64,000 nucleotides of DNA from Haliotis asinina (taxonomy: Eukaryota; Mollusca; Gastropoda; Lepetellida; Haliotidae). The notes beneath the pieces are model-generated. The model ran no database searches. It was not told where the DNA came from and was given only the letters and a program-made list of their open reading frames with translations. The translations under genes were made by a program, and so were the position numbers. Location: contig NC_090285.1 of the NCBI RefSeq assembly GCF_037392515.1, forward strand, positions 7,570,501 through 7,634,500, in the 5' to 3' direction. Below are positions 14,058 through 29,000 of the stretch, piece after piece. Each line of letters opens with the position of its first letter. The first letter of the stretch is position 1.

Positions 14058-17000
14058 CTTTTCAGAAACAGATGATGCTGGCCTCTTTTGACCTTTGACA
14101 ATGTGGTCCTTCTTCTCTTTCTTTCCCTGACCTTGACCTTGACCTTGACCCTGCCTGGGCTTGTGCCTGACTTTTGCCCCTGCATGAGTTGGCAGTCCTT
14201 TAGGACCTGTCCACAGTTTCCTGGCAATCAGGTCCTGCTCACTCTTCCTGATGGCACTGGCCTTCACATGCCCCAGTTTCACTGACACAGACTTTGCAGA
14301 CTTCTGGCCGGTACTCTCCTCATTTGGTTTTTCTTCTCTGGTATCCCTCTTCATCACAGCAGCTTTACGAGCCTGGGTGGAAACACAGGAGAATATAAAA
14401 ATTGTTTGTTTTTCCTCCAATGAAATATACAGTACATCAGCTACAGGCTTTGTCCATGTCTGCAATGTCAACTGACACAAGTGAAATCATCTGGACCTCA
14501 AAAACACATGCGAATGAGCGAGCAAGAAAGTGGGTTGGGTATGAGTGAGCAGGTTTGAATGTGCAAGCAAGTTAGTGTGAGTGAATGAGTGAGTGAGTTA
14601 TGACTGGCTTATCGTTAAGGTTCAGCCATGCAACCAGATGAATTACAAGTAAGATTCAGATACAAGGAACAGTCATGCCTTTCCTGTAGGCTACAGCAAA
14701 AAGCCATATGTAGAAAACAACTTACCTTGATCTTCTCCAGCCTCTTCTGGCGGATCATGAGCATCCTCTGGTCTTCCAGGGAGAAGTGGACGATCAGCCT
14801 CTGACACACCACAAACACAACATAATGATGTCTGGCAACAAGTCGTGAGGACATTTCATTAATGAAATGTGATACCTCAGTACTAAATTTGAATTGATTT
14901 GTGAATCTTTTTAATTTTAGAATACATTTGTTAATGACATAATATTTTTTGTTGTGAGTTGGTTTCACACCTAGTTCTCTTATAGACTGATTCCCAGTTA
15001 ACTTGTAAGATTCAACTTGGTAATGAAAACCTAACATAAAAACATATATGATAAACAGTGTCTTTAAATTGAACATCAGAATGATGAGAGTCAACACAAA
15101 TAAAGGCAGTGACAGGAGAGAAGAATGAACTTATTGCTTGTCTACCTGACCTTCTTGGACAGGCTGCCATTTTAAACACATTTGTAAAGTCTTTTTACTG
15201 GTACAAAATACAGCATACTTGAGAGTTCTGTCTAACCTTTCCACCATGAACCAAATTGTTTAATGCCTTCAGAGTTTCCAAAGCATGTTTGTGTTCTGAA
15301 AATTCCACAAATGCGTATCCTCGAGACTTGCCCTTGCTCTTGTTGGTCACCCTTGTGACATCACGCATGATCCGACACTACAAAAACAACACATGTCAAT
15401 CAGCAAACAAAATATTCATAGGTATAAAAACAAGAAGATAAGTATATGGATGAAACACACAGAGAAAGACTCACAAGGACAGCTACATTGTCAAGAGGAT
15501 AGCTATGTTGATAAGGCTAATAGCTAAGGCTGGTTACAGACTCACAAGGACAGCTACATTGTCAAGAGGATAGCTATGTTGATAAGCTAAGGCTGGCTAT
15601 AGACTCACAAGGACAGCTACATTGTCAAGAGGATAGCTATTTTGATAAGCTAAGGCTGGCTACAGACTCACAAGGACAGCTACATTGTCAAGAGGATAGC
15701 TATGTTGATAAGCTAAGGCTGGCTACAGACTCACAAGGACAGCTACATTGTCAATAGGATAGCTATGTTGATAAGGCTAATAGCTAAGGCTGACTACAGA
15801 CTCACAAGGACAGCTACATTATCAAGAGGATAGCTATGTTGATAAGGCTAATAGCTAAGGCTGGCTACAGACTCACAAGGACAGCTACATTGTCAAGAGG
15901 ATAGCTATGTTGATAAGGCTAATAGCTAAGGCTGACTACAGACTCACAAAGACAGCTACATTATCAAGAGGATAGCTATGTTGATAAGGCTAATAGCTAA
16001 GGCTGGCTACAGACTCACAAGGACAGCTACATTGTCGAGAGGATAGCTATGTTGATAAGGCTAATAGCTAAGGCTGGCTACAGATGCACAAGAACAGCTA
16101 TGGATTCTAAAGGAGAACTACTGTCTACCAGACAATTCAAGATTTAAAAGAATAGCTAAGTCACAAAGGAACAGCTATAGATTTAAAAGAACAGCTACAA
16201 ACTCTAAATGATACCCTCAAATTCTGAAGAAGAACTTGAAGATTCAAAGTACGGTTTCAAACTTAGATTAAAAAAGGATAGCTACATATGACCAAGCTCC
16301 AAAATGACCAACATGTTTCCATATGTTACAAACTAGGATATAAGAAACATTAGAGATCAACCAAGTTTTGCTTTACTACAACCTTGTGCTTATGGATGAT
16401 GGCAGTCACATGGTTATATCCAGTCACTCTCAGATACTATCTTCCTATCAATCCCATGACATCATGATACTACTGTCCTTCCACTACTCAGCATTAGACT
16501 TGCCTCTGTTATATGTTTAGCTTTAACTCCTGTTGCTTCCAATATTTTCTGTTTGAGCGCTCCATCCTCCATAGCAATGGGCAGGTTCTGGATGCAGAGA
16601 CGAGTTGAAGACACAAAGATATTTGCATTCTTCAGTTTCTGGCGCATCTGGGTCTCGATCTACAGATCATAAAGGGTACAGTATATGCTTGTGTGTTGTC
16701 TGATGCTTAATACTATTGCTGGGGACTTGTAACCCTGCATCCCTATGTATTCACATATTCACACATCATTTGTTCAGGTCTACCAATCAATCAATGACAT
16801 AATTCAAATTTTTGAAGACTGTTGGTGTTGTGACATTCTAGTCCAACTGTGTGGACTGATACCCATGATCCGTACCACTAGTTTGTCAGCACCTGTCATC
16901 CTTAGTAGTGGTGTCACTGTTCCTGTTACAAAGAGAGCTGGCAATTTAAGGCATGTAGTGCTTTCAGGACCAACGTTTGGAATCGTAATAGCTCAGTTTA

Positions 17001-20000
17001 CTTCAAAAGGGCTTTCTTATTATTCAGCCAGAGTTGTTGGACCCATTAATGAACTCGCACATGAGGAATGGAGTTATCTACCTTGGCTCTTTTGTCAAGA
17101 TCCGCCTTGGATAGACCTTCAGCTGCCTGTGTGCCTGGTCGAATCACTGCAACATACAGTCAGTAAACAATCACACTACAGCCATTTGGTTTGCAATCAA
17201 TGACATTTACAGCACCACAGTCAACAATGACTGAGGTAATATTATAGAGCAACACTGGTTGCTTTGCCACAGACATGGCAAATACTTGTATGATGTCGTG
17301 TGTTTAAGACAAAGTTGTCTTTTATAAATTATATGTTAACATGTTTTACAACTGTCCATTCAAAATTGAAGAAAATAGGTATTCGTAAGCTTCTGAATAA
17401 ACCCTAACCCAAAGCCATTTACTCTTGTTTACACGAATGTCCTGATAAAAAAGTATCAAATCAAAACTACTTTCAAACTACAAAACTAGTGCTAGAAGAA
17501 ACCATCATTCATGTCAGCCTTGATCAGCCATATTATCACCATCATGTCTCCATTCTATGAATACATATCTGTGGCCCATTTAGGAGATAAACATTCATGT
17601 GTTCGCCAATTTCCGGGTGTAATTGAGTATTTGAAGCCCGGGAATACATTTGAAGTCGACAAAAAAGTAAGCCAAAGGGTTTTAGTGTCAGCACTCCATT
17701 ACATCAAGTACGGGTACAGCGGTGAAGTGTCAACAAGTAGCATATTTTAACGACTTTTGGTATGGCACAACCTCAGATCGAATCTGCAACGTTTTGCTCT
17801 CTGTGTGGATGCTCTAGTCACTATACGACAGAGACAGTCTGAGAGTTAAGGCCTCAATCTAAGGACAATGAATTCCATACCAAACAGCAGTTCAGTAGGT
17901 ACAGAGTATTGGTCCTTACTGAACTGATATAAAACAAGGATGATGAACTACATCCATCAAATCTAGGATCATCTCCGAGTGTCTTAAAGTGGTGACTGAC
18001 TTCACTTACAGCCCTCTCTCACAAGGAACAGATTCCTCTTGTCCAGCTGGTTTTCCTTCTTCTTTTCCTTGTCCATCAAATCATCAGCTTCCTTCCGACT
18101 GACTGCATGTGAGATGACCAGTGGCCGGTCCATTATGGTGATGCCTCCATCCTGCAACCCACAAATACTGTCTCCTATTGCAGGTGACCGGGAGAACTGT
18201 CTAGGTACCTACACTGTGAACTTGCGGCAAGTGTTTTAAATTGTTATCAGTGTGGTTATCAACCCATAAATCAAACTACCATCTGATTCTAATGGTCAGC
18301 TCAAAGGCCAAACTCTTAACCAAACTCAACAGATTTGAACTCACGATCCACACAAACACATACAGAACAGTAAGACTGTATCACACAAACCTAAGCCATT
18401 GGCACCCGTAATTATCTATATACATTTATATCCAGCCTGAAACCAGGTGGCATGTATATATGTCACACAAATTACAGTTACGCATTTACATCTACATCCA
18501 AACCTTGCACAACATACTTACGTACTCATTATGAGAACCTGAATCATATTCTAAATGCCATTTACAACCTGCACAAAGTTGTATAATGTTGCTATTGTGA
18601 TAGACAAGGACTCACTTGAATGCTTTTTCTTATGACAAAAGTAATCAGACAACAGAATCTGATAGAGAGACAGAGGAGAATGTGTCATGGTAGAGGAGTT
18701 TTGTTGAGTTAAAGGTACCCAAAATTTGTAAAGATTGGTTAAACTGTTTCACCAATACTGGTATGTCTATCATTTTTACATCTAAAAATCAGCATGTTTT
18801 CAAGCTTCATATTTTCAACTGCCATATGCCATGGAACACACAATGGTTTTCCACTCACCCTGCTGGTGTCCTTGGATTTAGCCAAGCACTTGTCTGCTTC
18901 CTCAACCGTGTCAAACTTGACAAATGCTGTGCCTGTAAACAAACAACTGGCAGTTAGCACTGTTACATAATGACAAATCTAACCTTTAGCTGCAGCTGCA
19001 ATTTTAACTTGGCAACACAAACCAAGCAGAGATTCTCTGAAAGGAGTAGGAGGAGTTCTTGCATAAATATTTTTAAATATCAATTTGTCTGTATGATTTC
19101 TCCCAAATTTGAGTCACACTGCGTACAAACCTTCACAGCTGCAACTGCTATCTTTGTTGACAATGATAAGCTCAGCTGTAATGGCGGCTCAGCTGACTGG
19201 CTACCAACAGAATGTGGAGCCAGAAAAGGGAGGTAATAAAATTATGCAGTGCAATGCACTCAGGGTGTAGAGGAGTTTCATCGGATCGTATACCCTGGAG
19301 ATATTAAGGATGTGTTGAGTGGTGCGACCTCAGTTTTGGATGGTTGAATATTGTCCTACCTTTCGGATGTTGAGTATAGGGGTCCATCACAAGTTTACAG
19401 TAGACAATATTGCCGAAGTCTGAGAGAACGTCTTGTAAGTCCTCTTCCTCACATCTGAAGGGAACATTTCTAGAGACAGAGAAAAGAAAAAATATAACAA
19501 AAGCTTGCATGAGTGGTCACAGAATATATTAAAAACAAATTCAGTATCAAGTTGAGAAGCATTTTTATTCAAATTACTTGGGCTAATATAAACAGTGTCT
19601 ATCTCAACATGTTCCTATGGTAACAATCCTGCTTATTAGGATGCAGAGCATAAGAATATAAGAGAAAAGTCACACATCATAGCCATAGTTACCTGATAAA
19701 GAGGGTTTTCCCTTCACTGATGTCACTCTTTGCTTCAGGTTTCCTTTTCTTTTCTGTAATAATATGAGTGGTTACCATGTTTATAGGACAAGGTGGCATA
19801 CAATGCAACAAGGCATCTGGGTGGGATGAGTCAGTGAGTGAGTGAGTGAGTGAGCCACTTTAACCCCTATTGTAGCAGTTTTATAGCCATAACCTAGCTG
19901 GGAGTACAAATAAGGTACATGTCACTGTCAGACTGTGAAGCAATGTTGGGAAGCAGTTTTATGTCCAGTCATTGTGGTGAAATGAGGTTAACCGGTGCAA

Positions 20001-23000
20001 TTAAAACATTGTGCATGCGCTATGCATGTGCTAGTGTACCCATGAAGATCCACATTAATTTGGTCTTCAGCAAACCCATGCCTTTCGTGAGATGAGACTT
20101 ATGGACTTATTTGGATATCATGACGTATTGTTGACTTGGCTGACTCGTCATGATATCCAAATTGTGTAAATTGATGCTCATGATGTTGATCACTGGATTG
20201 TCCGTCCAGACTTGATAATTTACAGACCGCAGCCATACAGCTGGAATATTGCTGAGTGCATGTAAAACTAAAATCACTCGCTCGCTCCCTCACTCACTAA
20301 CTCTCAGTTTCATGCCTGGTTTGAAGCTTGTTCAAAGAATTTCACGAGGTGGATGCTGGAGGAAATTTTGCTGAGCACAGTGTTAAGCAACAAACCAACC
20401 AACCCTACTAGTGCCTGTTTTATATTAAATAATATGTAATGCGATGTACTTTGAATCAACCAGATATTAATGATTAACACCAGGCAAGGTGACAAGAAGT
20501 AGTGTTGGCAAGGTGACAACAAGTACCTTTTGACATCTTTTTGCATAACATGGCTCTGGTTAGACTCTAGCCACCATGTAATGGAGGAACAGGATCCACT
20601 AACTTACTTGATTTTATTCTCTCATCTTCTGACTCGTCGCTGTATCCCTCGTCGCTGGAGTCCGAGCTGTCAGGGTCCTCTGCAAAACACACATAGCATC
20701 AGGAAATATCAGGTATGTAACTCTTATATAGCACCCACATCTTTAAATGCCATACATGCATATCAAAGAGCATACACACTTCTCATAAACATTGACAGTA
20801 AAATCAGTGAGTGTGTAAGTAAGTTCAGCTTTGCACAGGACTGAGCTATATTCCAGCTTTATTTTGCAGTTTGTAAGTATTTGAGTCTGCATGAGACAAT
20901 CCAGTGGTCAACAGTATGGGAATGAGTTGGGATAAGATGACATGTGTGAACCATGTCAGCAAGTCTGACTATCCAATCCTTTTAGTTGCCTCTTACGACA
21001 AGCATAGGTTAGTGAAGAAAAAAATCCTCGAGGCCTGAAGCAGGCAAATCAGTGATTGATAGCATGAACAAGTACACATACATCAGGACACAATGACACA
21101 CATACACTGTGGTCATTCACTGTCTCCACTTGACTCAGTTATCAACATCAAAACAATTCTATGATTATAAAGTTAATCGACAATCAAACAAGAACGTGAC
21201 TTCAATTCCTACAAAGTTGTTGGAAGTAAATGCAACAGAATGTACCTGCAGGCTTTTTGCTGGCTACAATTGAACGGAACTGTCCAGCACCTACTTACAT
21301 TAGAAGATCACTATCTTTAGTCTAACATGATAAGAACCTTAAACAGCAGGAGCACTCAGTGAACTTTATACAAGTGCAATTAAGATAATCGAAACTTTGG
21401 AAATCATCATCGATAACCATGGTAACTTGATATCCATATATTCACAAACATCTCATTTACACAAACCTCCAGATTCTTCATCCGTATCTTCCTGCTCCTC
21501 CTCTTCCTCCGTTGATGACTCGGAATCATCACCACTCTCTGAACTCATTGCACTCTCTTCATCACTCTCTGCACTGAATGACCCCTCATCCACCTTCGGG
21601 ACTTGTGCTGTCTCTTTGTCTGCAGACAGGATGTAACTGTTTATCACATATAGCCTATCACACACTGCATATCACTTATAGCATGTCACACACAGTTTAT
21701 CACTTATTGCATATCACACAATTTATATCATTTTAATAATATCATACATCATATACGACAATATACTACACATTTACCACACACTATGGATCAACTGGTA
21801 TAAGTCACTCTATATCACTCATTTTACACTTATCCTGACTCATGCTTCTATGCTTATCACCTCCCTGTATGTGAAGATAGTGGGACACTTGAAATCCCCT
21901 TGAAGTTCCCTGCTTGAAGCGGACGTATAATCACCCCCCACCTGCCATGCTTGTCACTCTCTCCGAGTCTCTCTGACTTCCACGTGAAACTATGGTGAGA
22001 TCCATCATGCCGTAAGTGGGGCAGTTGGGAGGGTTTGATCTCATGAGTCGGGATAAGCATAAAATATCAATTTTATTCAGAAAATTACATATTATTCCTT
22101 CCCCTGGCTCGTGCTTATTATGCTTACAGAATCTGATGGGATCGGTAGTGGGTCAGGCCACAATTGGACTCTTCTGGCTGTCTTTCAAGCTCAATCAATA
22201 TTTCCACCTACAGAACTATTTTTCCAGTCGGTCCTGCTCTTCCAACATCCATCTGTTAGTCAGGTGCTCCAAACCATGTCAGACTTCTCCTCGGGTGAAG
22301 TGACTGCTGACACGTCCGTGTGGATATATACACCAACTAGCTTCCTGCTGGTGTTTGCTGGATTCCTTAGACAGGGATGCTAAGTCCTAAGTGCCAGTTA
22401 TCAATGAGGTTACTTCCAAGTCCAAACAAACAACTTCTCTGTCATCCTCCAATGCTGAATTCAGAAATATTTCAGGGGATTATAGTCAGAAAAGTCATTC
22501 CTATCCAACTGTGCGCGCGAATGCTCTGTATGGGTTCGTCGAATGTCATCCTTGTGGTGAATGTCATAGGACTCTTCTCGCCTGCATGATCCTTTAGAGT
22601 GATCCTCATTCCAAGGAATGTGATTGCACAAGCCTGCGCTCATACTCTGAATCCAATAATGGTAATGAACGATATCTATATCTAGTCCAGGGGATGCTCT
22701 CAGTGAATCCTTCCCACTGGAACGTGATCTGTGCGTGTGTCTGCATGGCAGCGCTCCGTAACGTTCATCATATCTTCTGTAAATTGTTGCATGAAGTGCC
22801 CTGTGTCGAAGGGTTTCTTTGCATATAATGGCAGCAGCTGATCAGACGAAGAATCTGAAGTGTTGGGTTTACAATTTGATTTACAAGATGCCTGCACTGA
22901 TGGAAGGCCATCTGATGAGTGAGGTACTGATCTGGTGAGAGTCGCTGAAGGTCTAGTGGCTGAAGATGAGATGTCTTACTGACGATCAGTACCACAGAAG

Positions 23001-26000
23001 GCACTAGAAGAGACTCATCATATCCGTCAATCTCATCCAGCAGGACGATCTCCTCTTTGAAGGCCCTCAATATAGAGTTGGATCGTAGTTTCAACGAATG
23101 TCTAGAAGCTGCAGAATTTGTTCTGAATGACACAGACGTCATCGACTTCTTACGTTGTGATGACCCCAAGTCCAATGATGATCTCTTGTGGAACTTGGCT
23201 GTTCCCTACCTAGCATTAACACTCTGCCCTGGGATACGATACACCAGGCGATCCACTAGAAACGTGTACATCAGCAGTAGTTAACACATAGTTACTACAT
23301 TCATTATCAACCGATTTACCAGAGATGGCTTTTTTATTTTCTTATTTTGTCCTTTGCACGTCTATGAACAGAAAATAAGTACAGACTAACTTCAGTATCA
23401 GATAAATTCTTACAGAGTTGAGAGCAAACACTGGAAGAACATACAGAGGTGCAAGAAGGACATAATAAATGCCGCAGACAGCCAGTACCTAAACTGGTAG
23501 CATGATTTAATCAAACAGAACGTAATTTCACATGATGAAACATGATCTCCAATAACATGAAAAACGCCTGTACATTTAAAACAATTTCAACACAGTATGA
23601 TAAGATACACAAACTAAAAGCCGTACATGACAAAATCATGATTAAAGACCAAAATACAAAGAACTTAAATTCTGTATTGGGACCCCAAGGTGCCTCCAAC
23701 TGTCTTGCTGGGTCATGAAGGAGAGAGCGACAAGCATGGCAGGTCATGTGACCGATACGAGCACCAAGTTAAGGGAGGCTACTCATGGGTGAGAGTGATT
23801 GTACGTCCACTTCACGAAGGGAACGTCAAAGGGATTTCATGTGTTCCACTACCTTCACATAGAGGAAGGAGATAAACATGAGTCAGGATAATGTAAATCT
23901 GACTTCTACTAGTTCTAGTGAAGCTGATCCAATGATTAATTGACCTTGGTCATGTGACATTCACTGAGGTGAAGCGGAGGTGAGTATCTTATGTCCAAGG
24001 TCAATAAATCATTGGACCACCAGAACTGAAGTCAATATTTTTTTATTATATGACAAAAGGTACAGATGGGATGCAACCATAACACAAGTCAGATGGGTTA
24101 TCTAGTGTGATGCACCCAATCCGGAATTCACACCCGGAATAGCCGAAATGTATTTTTAGCCATGCGAGGAGCTTGGTTTGTTACATCAACATCTAGCGAT
24201 GTTTCGCAGTTGTATATAAACCTCTTGTGGCGTGGCGTGGCGTGGCGTGGCGTGGTGTGGACATATACCCTTCATATAATAAAACTGTATATAAAACACT
24301 GTATATGTCACATGACATATCTCAAAAGGTATATCTCACACTGTAGGTTTCAAAAGGTGATATCACACACCACTCTCATAAGATGTGTGTACACAATACA
24401 CTAAGGGACAATAGATGGGTCAGCAGCTCACCTTTCAGGGCTTCATACGTGTGCTTGCTCAGTGCCCAGTCAACTGCTATAGGTCGACCTACAATGAAGA
24501 GGACATCTCATGTACCACCTGTCTCCAAATACCATTATCTCAATGTACTACCTATCTCTGTGTACCACCATATCATGTACCACCTATCTGTGTACCACCC
24601 GTCTCAGTGTGCCACCTACTTCAGTGTACTATCCATCTCTGTGTACCAACCATATCAGTGTACCACCTATCTCTATGTAATACCTATCTTTGTGTACCAT
24701 CCATGTCAGTGTACCACCATCTCAATGCACCATCTCTGTGTACCACCCATCTCAATGTAATACCTATCTTTGTGTACCATCCATCTCAGTGTACCATCGA
24801 TTTCATTGTACCACCCATTTTCATGTACCAGCTATCTCTGTGCACCGCTCTGTGAATCTATTGTTCCACTGCACATGGTACACCTGCATCACTGAGATTA
24901 ATTATATAATAACATTATCATATACAATAACATTTTCACTTAAGTTAATGACTGACTTACACATGATACTGATACTATGAAATAACAAGCATCAGTGGTG
25001 CTAGTGTCTGCTGTCTGTAAATACATGAATCTGTCAATACATGAATCTGACTACTTCTCAGAGCGCTCTTTACAGCTTTCACAGCTCACCTTTCAGTTTG
25101 ACACTGTTCATCGCAGATATAGCTGCCTCAGCATCCTTCATGTTGGTGTACTGAACAAACCCAAAGCCCATCTTCTTGCCATCTGAAACATAAAAACATG
25201 AGATAGGTGAATGCATGCACACATACATACATACATACATACATGCATGCACACACGCATATAAAGGATAGTGAGCTAATTCTTTCTCGTCGTATAATGA
25301 CAAAGTATTCAAGTATGTATGTATGTATGCCTATTTCCTAACAACATTTTGTTAATATACTGAATAGCAAAAGAAACGCAAATTTCAAAAACATGAAATT
25401 TCATAAGTGTTCAGTTTTATGTCTTCTATTTAAAAACTCTACAAAAAGCAAGAATTGCATTTTTTAGCTGTTCAGCAGACAAGAGACAAGAATAGTTGCA
25501 TGTTAATGCCACAGTCTAAAATATTACATCTGTATGACAGCTGACTTTAAATCATCAGATCTGGATGAGACAATCCAGTGACTGATACCCTTAATGAATA
25601 CTGCTGTCCATGTCACATGATCAACCGAGTCACCTACTGTGGCCCAAAAACATATTTTGTTGCACCTTATGATCAACATATGCTGTTTGAAATTTAACAC
25701 AGAATCCTGACAGGGTCTTAGTAATATGATGCGAAGCATCCAGCTAAAGACACTCTCCTGCACTACAGCCTACAACTAGTTGGTTCCAGGTTCTTTACCA
25801 TCGATAATATTTTGAGACTGATGAACATAAGAGCACATTTGACTCACCTGCTTTAGTGGGTACAGTAACGTCAGTTAGTTCACCAAATCGTTGAAAGTGT
25901 GAGCGCAGTTCTTCATCTTCTAACTGGGGACAACACATTGTACACATCAGACAAATGAATAGCATATTCACAAACTATAGTTTGTTCTTCCACACGATAC

Positions 26001-29000
26001 AAAACACATGTTACAGTTATACTTGATGGTGATATGCAAGTATTAAGTCTGGATAAAAAAATCCAGTGATTGACATCAAGACTATTTACTGATGCAGTTG
26101 GGATATGATAACATGGTTGAAAAGAGTAAGCAAGTTGGGCCACCCAGTTCTGTGAGCTGCCTCCTAGCTGAAGACCACAGATAACTTGACCTTGATTATT
26201 TCATGACATTTCAGGAAAGACAGGGACACGATTTAGATACCTATTAAAATGTTGATTAATAAAATGTATAATGATTATTATGATTGATTATTCAAAAGAC
26301 AAAGACAAGAGACCTACATTAAAGTAGAAATGAATATCAGAGATAAAGGGGACTAAAAGTTGTTATTTTCAAAACAAATTAGCAATAGCCACAAATATGA
26401 CAGACTGGATGGGAGGTAACTCTGTATAGTACAACTACAAATCACAACACAGTGTGATTGAAACTGATTGTCAACGTTGGACTTCCCAAATTCCTTGCCT
26501 TGCTACGCCGCCACACAATGAGGTCTATGAGAAGAATGAAACAACAATTTGAGGTAGAGAAAATGATAATGAGTCCTCACCCATGGTAGGGCAGTGGGGT
26601 AACCAGTGGTTGAAGCCTTTGATTCCCCACATGGGTGTTATATATGTGAAATATATTCTGGGTGTTCCCCATTGTGATATTGCTGGAATATAGCTAAAAT
26701 CAGAGAAAAACCTTAACCACTCACTTATTCTACCAGTCTGAGTTATCCGAGTACAAGCAGATTTTCTCCACGGCAACCACACACTTACCTGGAAGGAGAG
26801 GTTTCGTATTATGAGTCTGCACCTCTTCAGCATCTTCTGGGGCATCTCAGCAAACTCTTTCGATAGATGCACTGCAGAGAGTTTACAACCTGAAACACAG
26901 CACCGAAAATACATATGAAAGACAGTCTACTTCATTGTTACAAACTTTACTCTAATTACACTTAGGAGATTTACATAATGAAATTTCCGAAGTCTCGGGG
27001 ATATTGATTATTTGGAGACTGACATCAAAAAAGCCAAAAGCAGACAATAAGTATGAAATAAAATGATATTCATCAATCAAATTACTCCAAATCAATGAAA
27101 AGTCCAGAAGATTAACAGCATTTTAACCACATTTTCACAGAAAAAGCTTTCACTTACACCACATATCAGTTTATAATTCCTTACCTTTGATTGTTTTGTC
27201 ATGCACTTTTCTAATGGCCAATTTTGCATCGCGGACACACTTGAACTTCAGGAAAGCTGTAGGTACAGTCCTGTCTTCTACAGGGAAGACAATCTTGCTC
27301 ACCTTCTTCACATGGCTTAACAAACAAGAAGATCTGCAGTCTAGACAGTCGATCTAAAAACATTTCCATGTAATTCATCAGAACTTTGTTCTGATCAATC
27401 TGCACTAAACCTAGGAGCAACCTTGCTGACTCAAAGCTTTTGTCAGACAATATGATTGAAGATAGATTGATTTCTGAAACACACTGCATCTTTTGAGAAC
27501 AAATCATTTCGGGGTATAATCAGATGTGGTGAAGTCACCATGCTCAAGGTGCATAAAATGTCCAAATCATAAAGGTATGGTCTTTATTATTTATAGTCAG
27601 AATTAGAAGTTCTAGTTCACACAGCTAGAATATATTAAATATCTGCCAGTGTGAAAGGTGATCAGTCTGTGACCAAAAATCGCAGTAAAAGGTCTCACCT
27701 CACGAGATCTGTCACTCCAGCAAGGTCAAGGGCAGGACAAAATCCTGTCAGCACCACAATTTTGGCCTTTAAGTACTTTGAGTCGTGGTTTGGACCAGAT
27801 TCAGTCTTCCCTTTCTCCACAGTTCCTCCAACTTGAACAAACGAACAACAGGAAATGAAAATACTTAACCATGGTAAAACTGATATTATTGATGAAACAT
27901 ATGTATTTAGCTAGCTTCCTGTCTAAAGAATCCATGAAGAATAGTCATGTGAAACACACTTTCTCTGACAGGCATGAATTCTTACCATGTGTTTCTTTTG
28001 CTACCTCCCAATCCTTGTCTTCCTCCTCCTCGCTATCATCGTCTTTCTTGGGTAACTTCCTTGGTTTCTTTCGTTTATGATCAGCAAAGCTCACAATTAA
28101 CTTCCTTCCATCTAACTTTGTAACTGTGTCTTTGGCTTTGATGGCATCCTCACTGTAAGCAGGTGAACACATTTCAACATTAACCTTTTCAGTTATGGTG
28201 CTGCAGTTTTTAAGTTATCACATCCTGTCGAGGGAAATACACGGTTTTATCAGTCCTGAGTAAGGCTGTTGAATACAATCTTGCAAGGGACTGATGGACA
28301 CTGTATTTCCTGAGACATGATGTGATAATGCATTTATCTAGCCAAATGTTTTTACAAAATCAAAAGAGAACAATACGCATTGACACCAGTTGATCGACTG
28401 ACCTCAATGCAGCACATAATACTAAAGGTTTGGCAATGCATGCTTTTCATACTTTGTGTGGTTACCAAGGCATGGCGGGATGATATGACTTTTGTACTCT
28501 CTGCTCATGGATCGTGACAGGTGTACAGTCAGACCTCGTTTATCCGAACTGTTGTGTTTTTTACTGAATTGTTCGGATATATACCAATCATTCGGATGTC
28601 TGAATCAGGACCTAGACGGTCGGCTACATGTGCATAGCATAACATAACATAAATTACATTACCATCAGACATCTTGCCGTTGTCAGCTTTGTTCAAATAT
28701 ACGAGGCAAATTTGTACACATTTTGATGTTTTGTTAGCAAAATTGAATGTTCGGATACGGAAACCGAACATTCGGATATACGAGGTAAATTGGCACTAGA
28801 AAAATTTGCTTTTTGTGAAGAATGTTCGGAAACCGAGGTATTCAGATATCTGAAGTTCGGATATACGAGGTCTGACTGTACATGGTATTTTATCAAAGTC
28901 ATGTGGACCAATGACAACTTACAAGAGGCTGGATAATGGCTTATGATACTGACCTTTCATCTTGTATTTGTATTCAGAGATTAGAAATTTATGGCAATTA

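Noticed and set aside
15469-16085. Regularly spaced repeats resembling an array with spacers
   Set aside because: The whole 63/71-bp unit is repeated, including the would-be spacers, so it is an ordinary minisatellite.
24525-24855. Possible CRISPR-like or coding repeat array
   Set aside because: The units are contiguous and diverged without unique spacers, the setting is a eukaryotic intron, and the frames are low-complexity artefacts.
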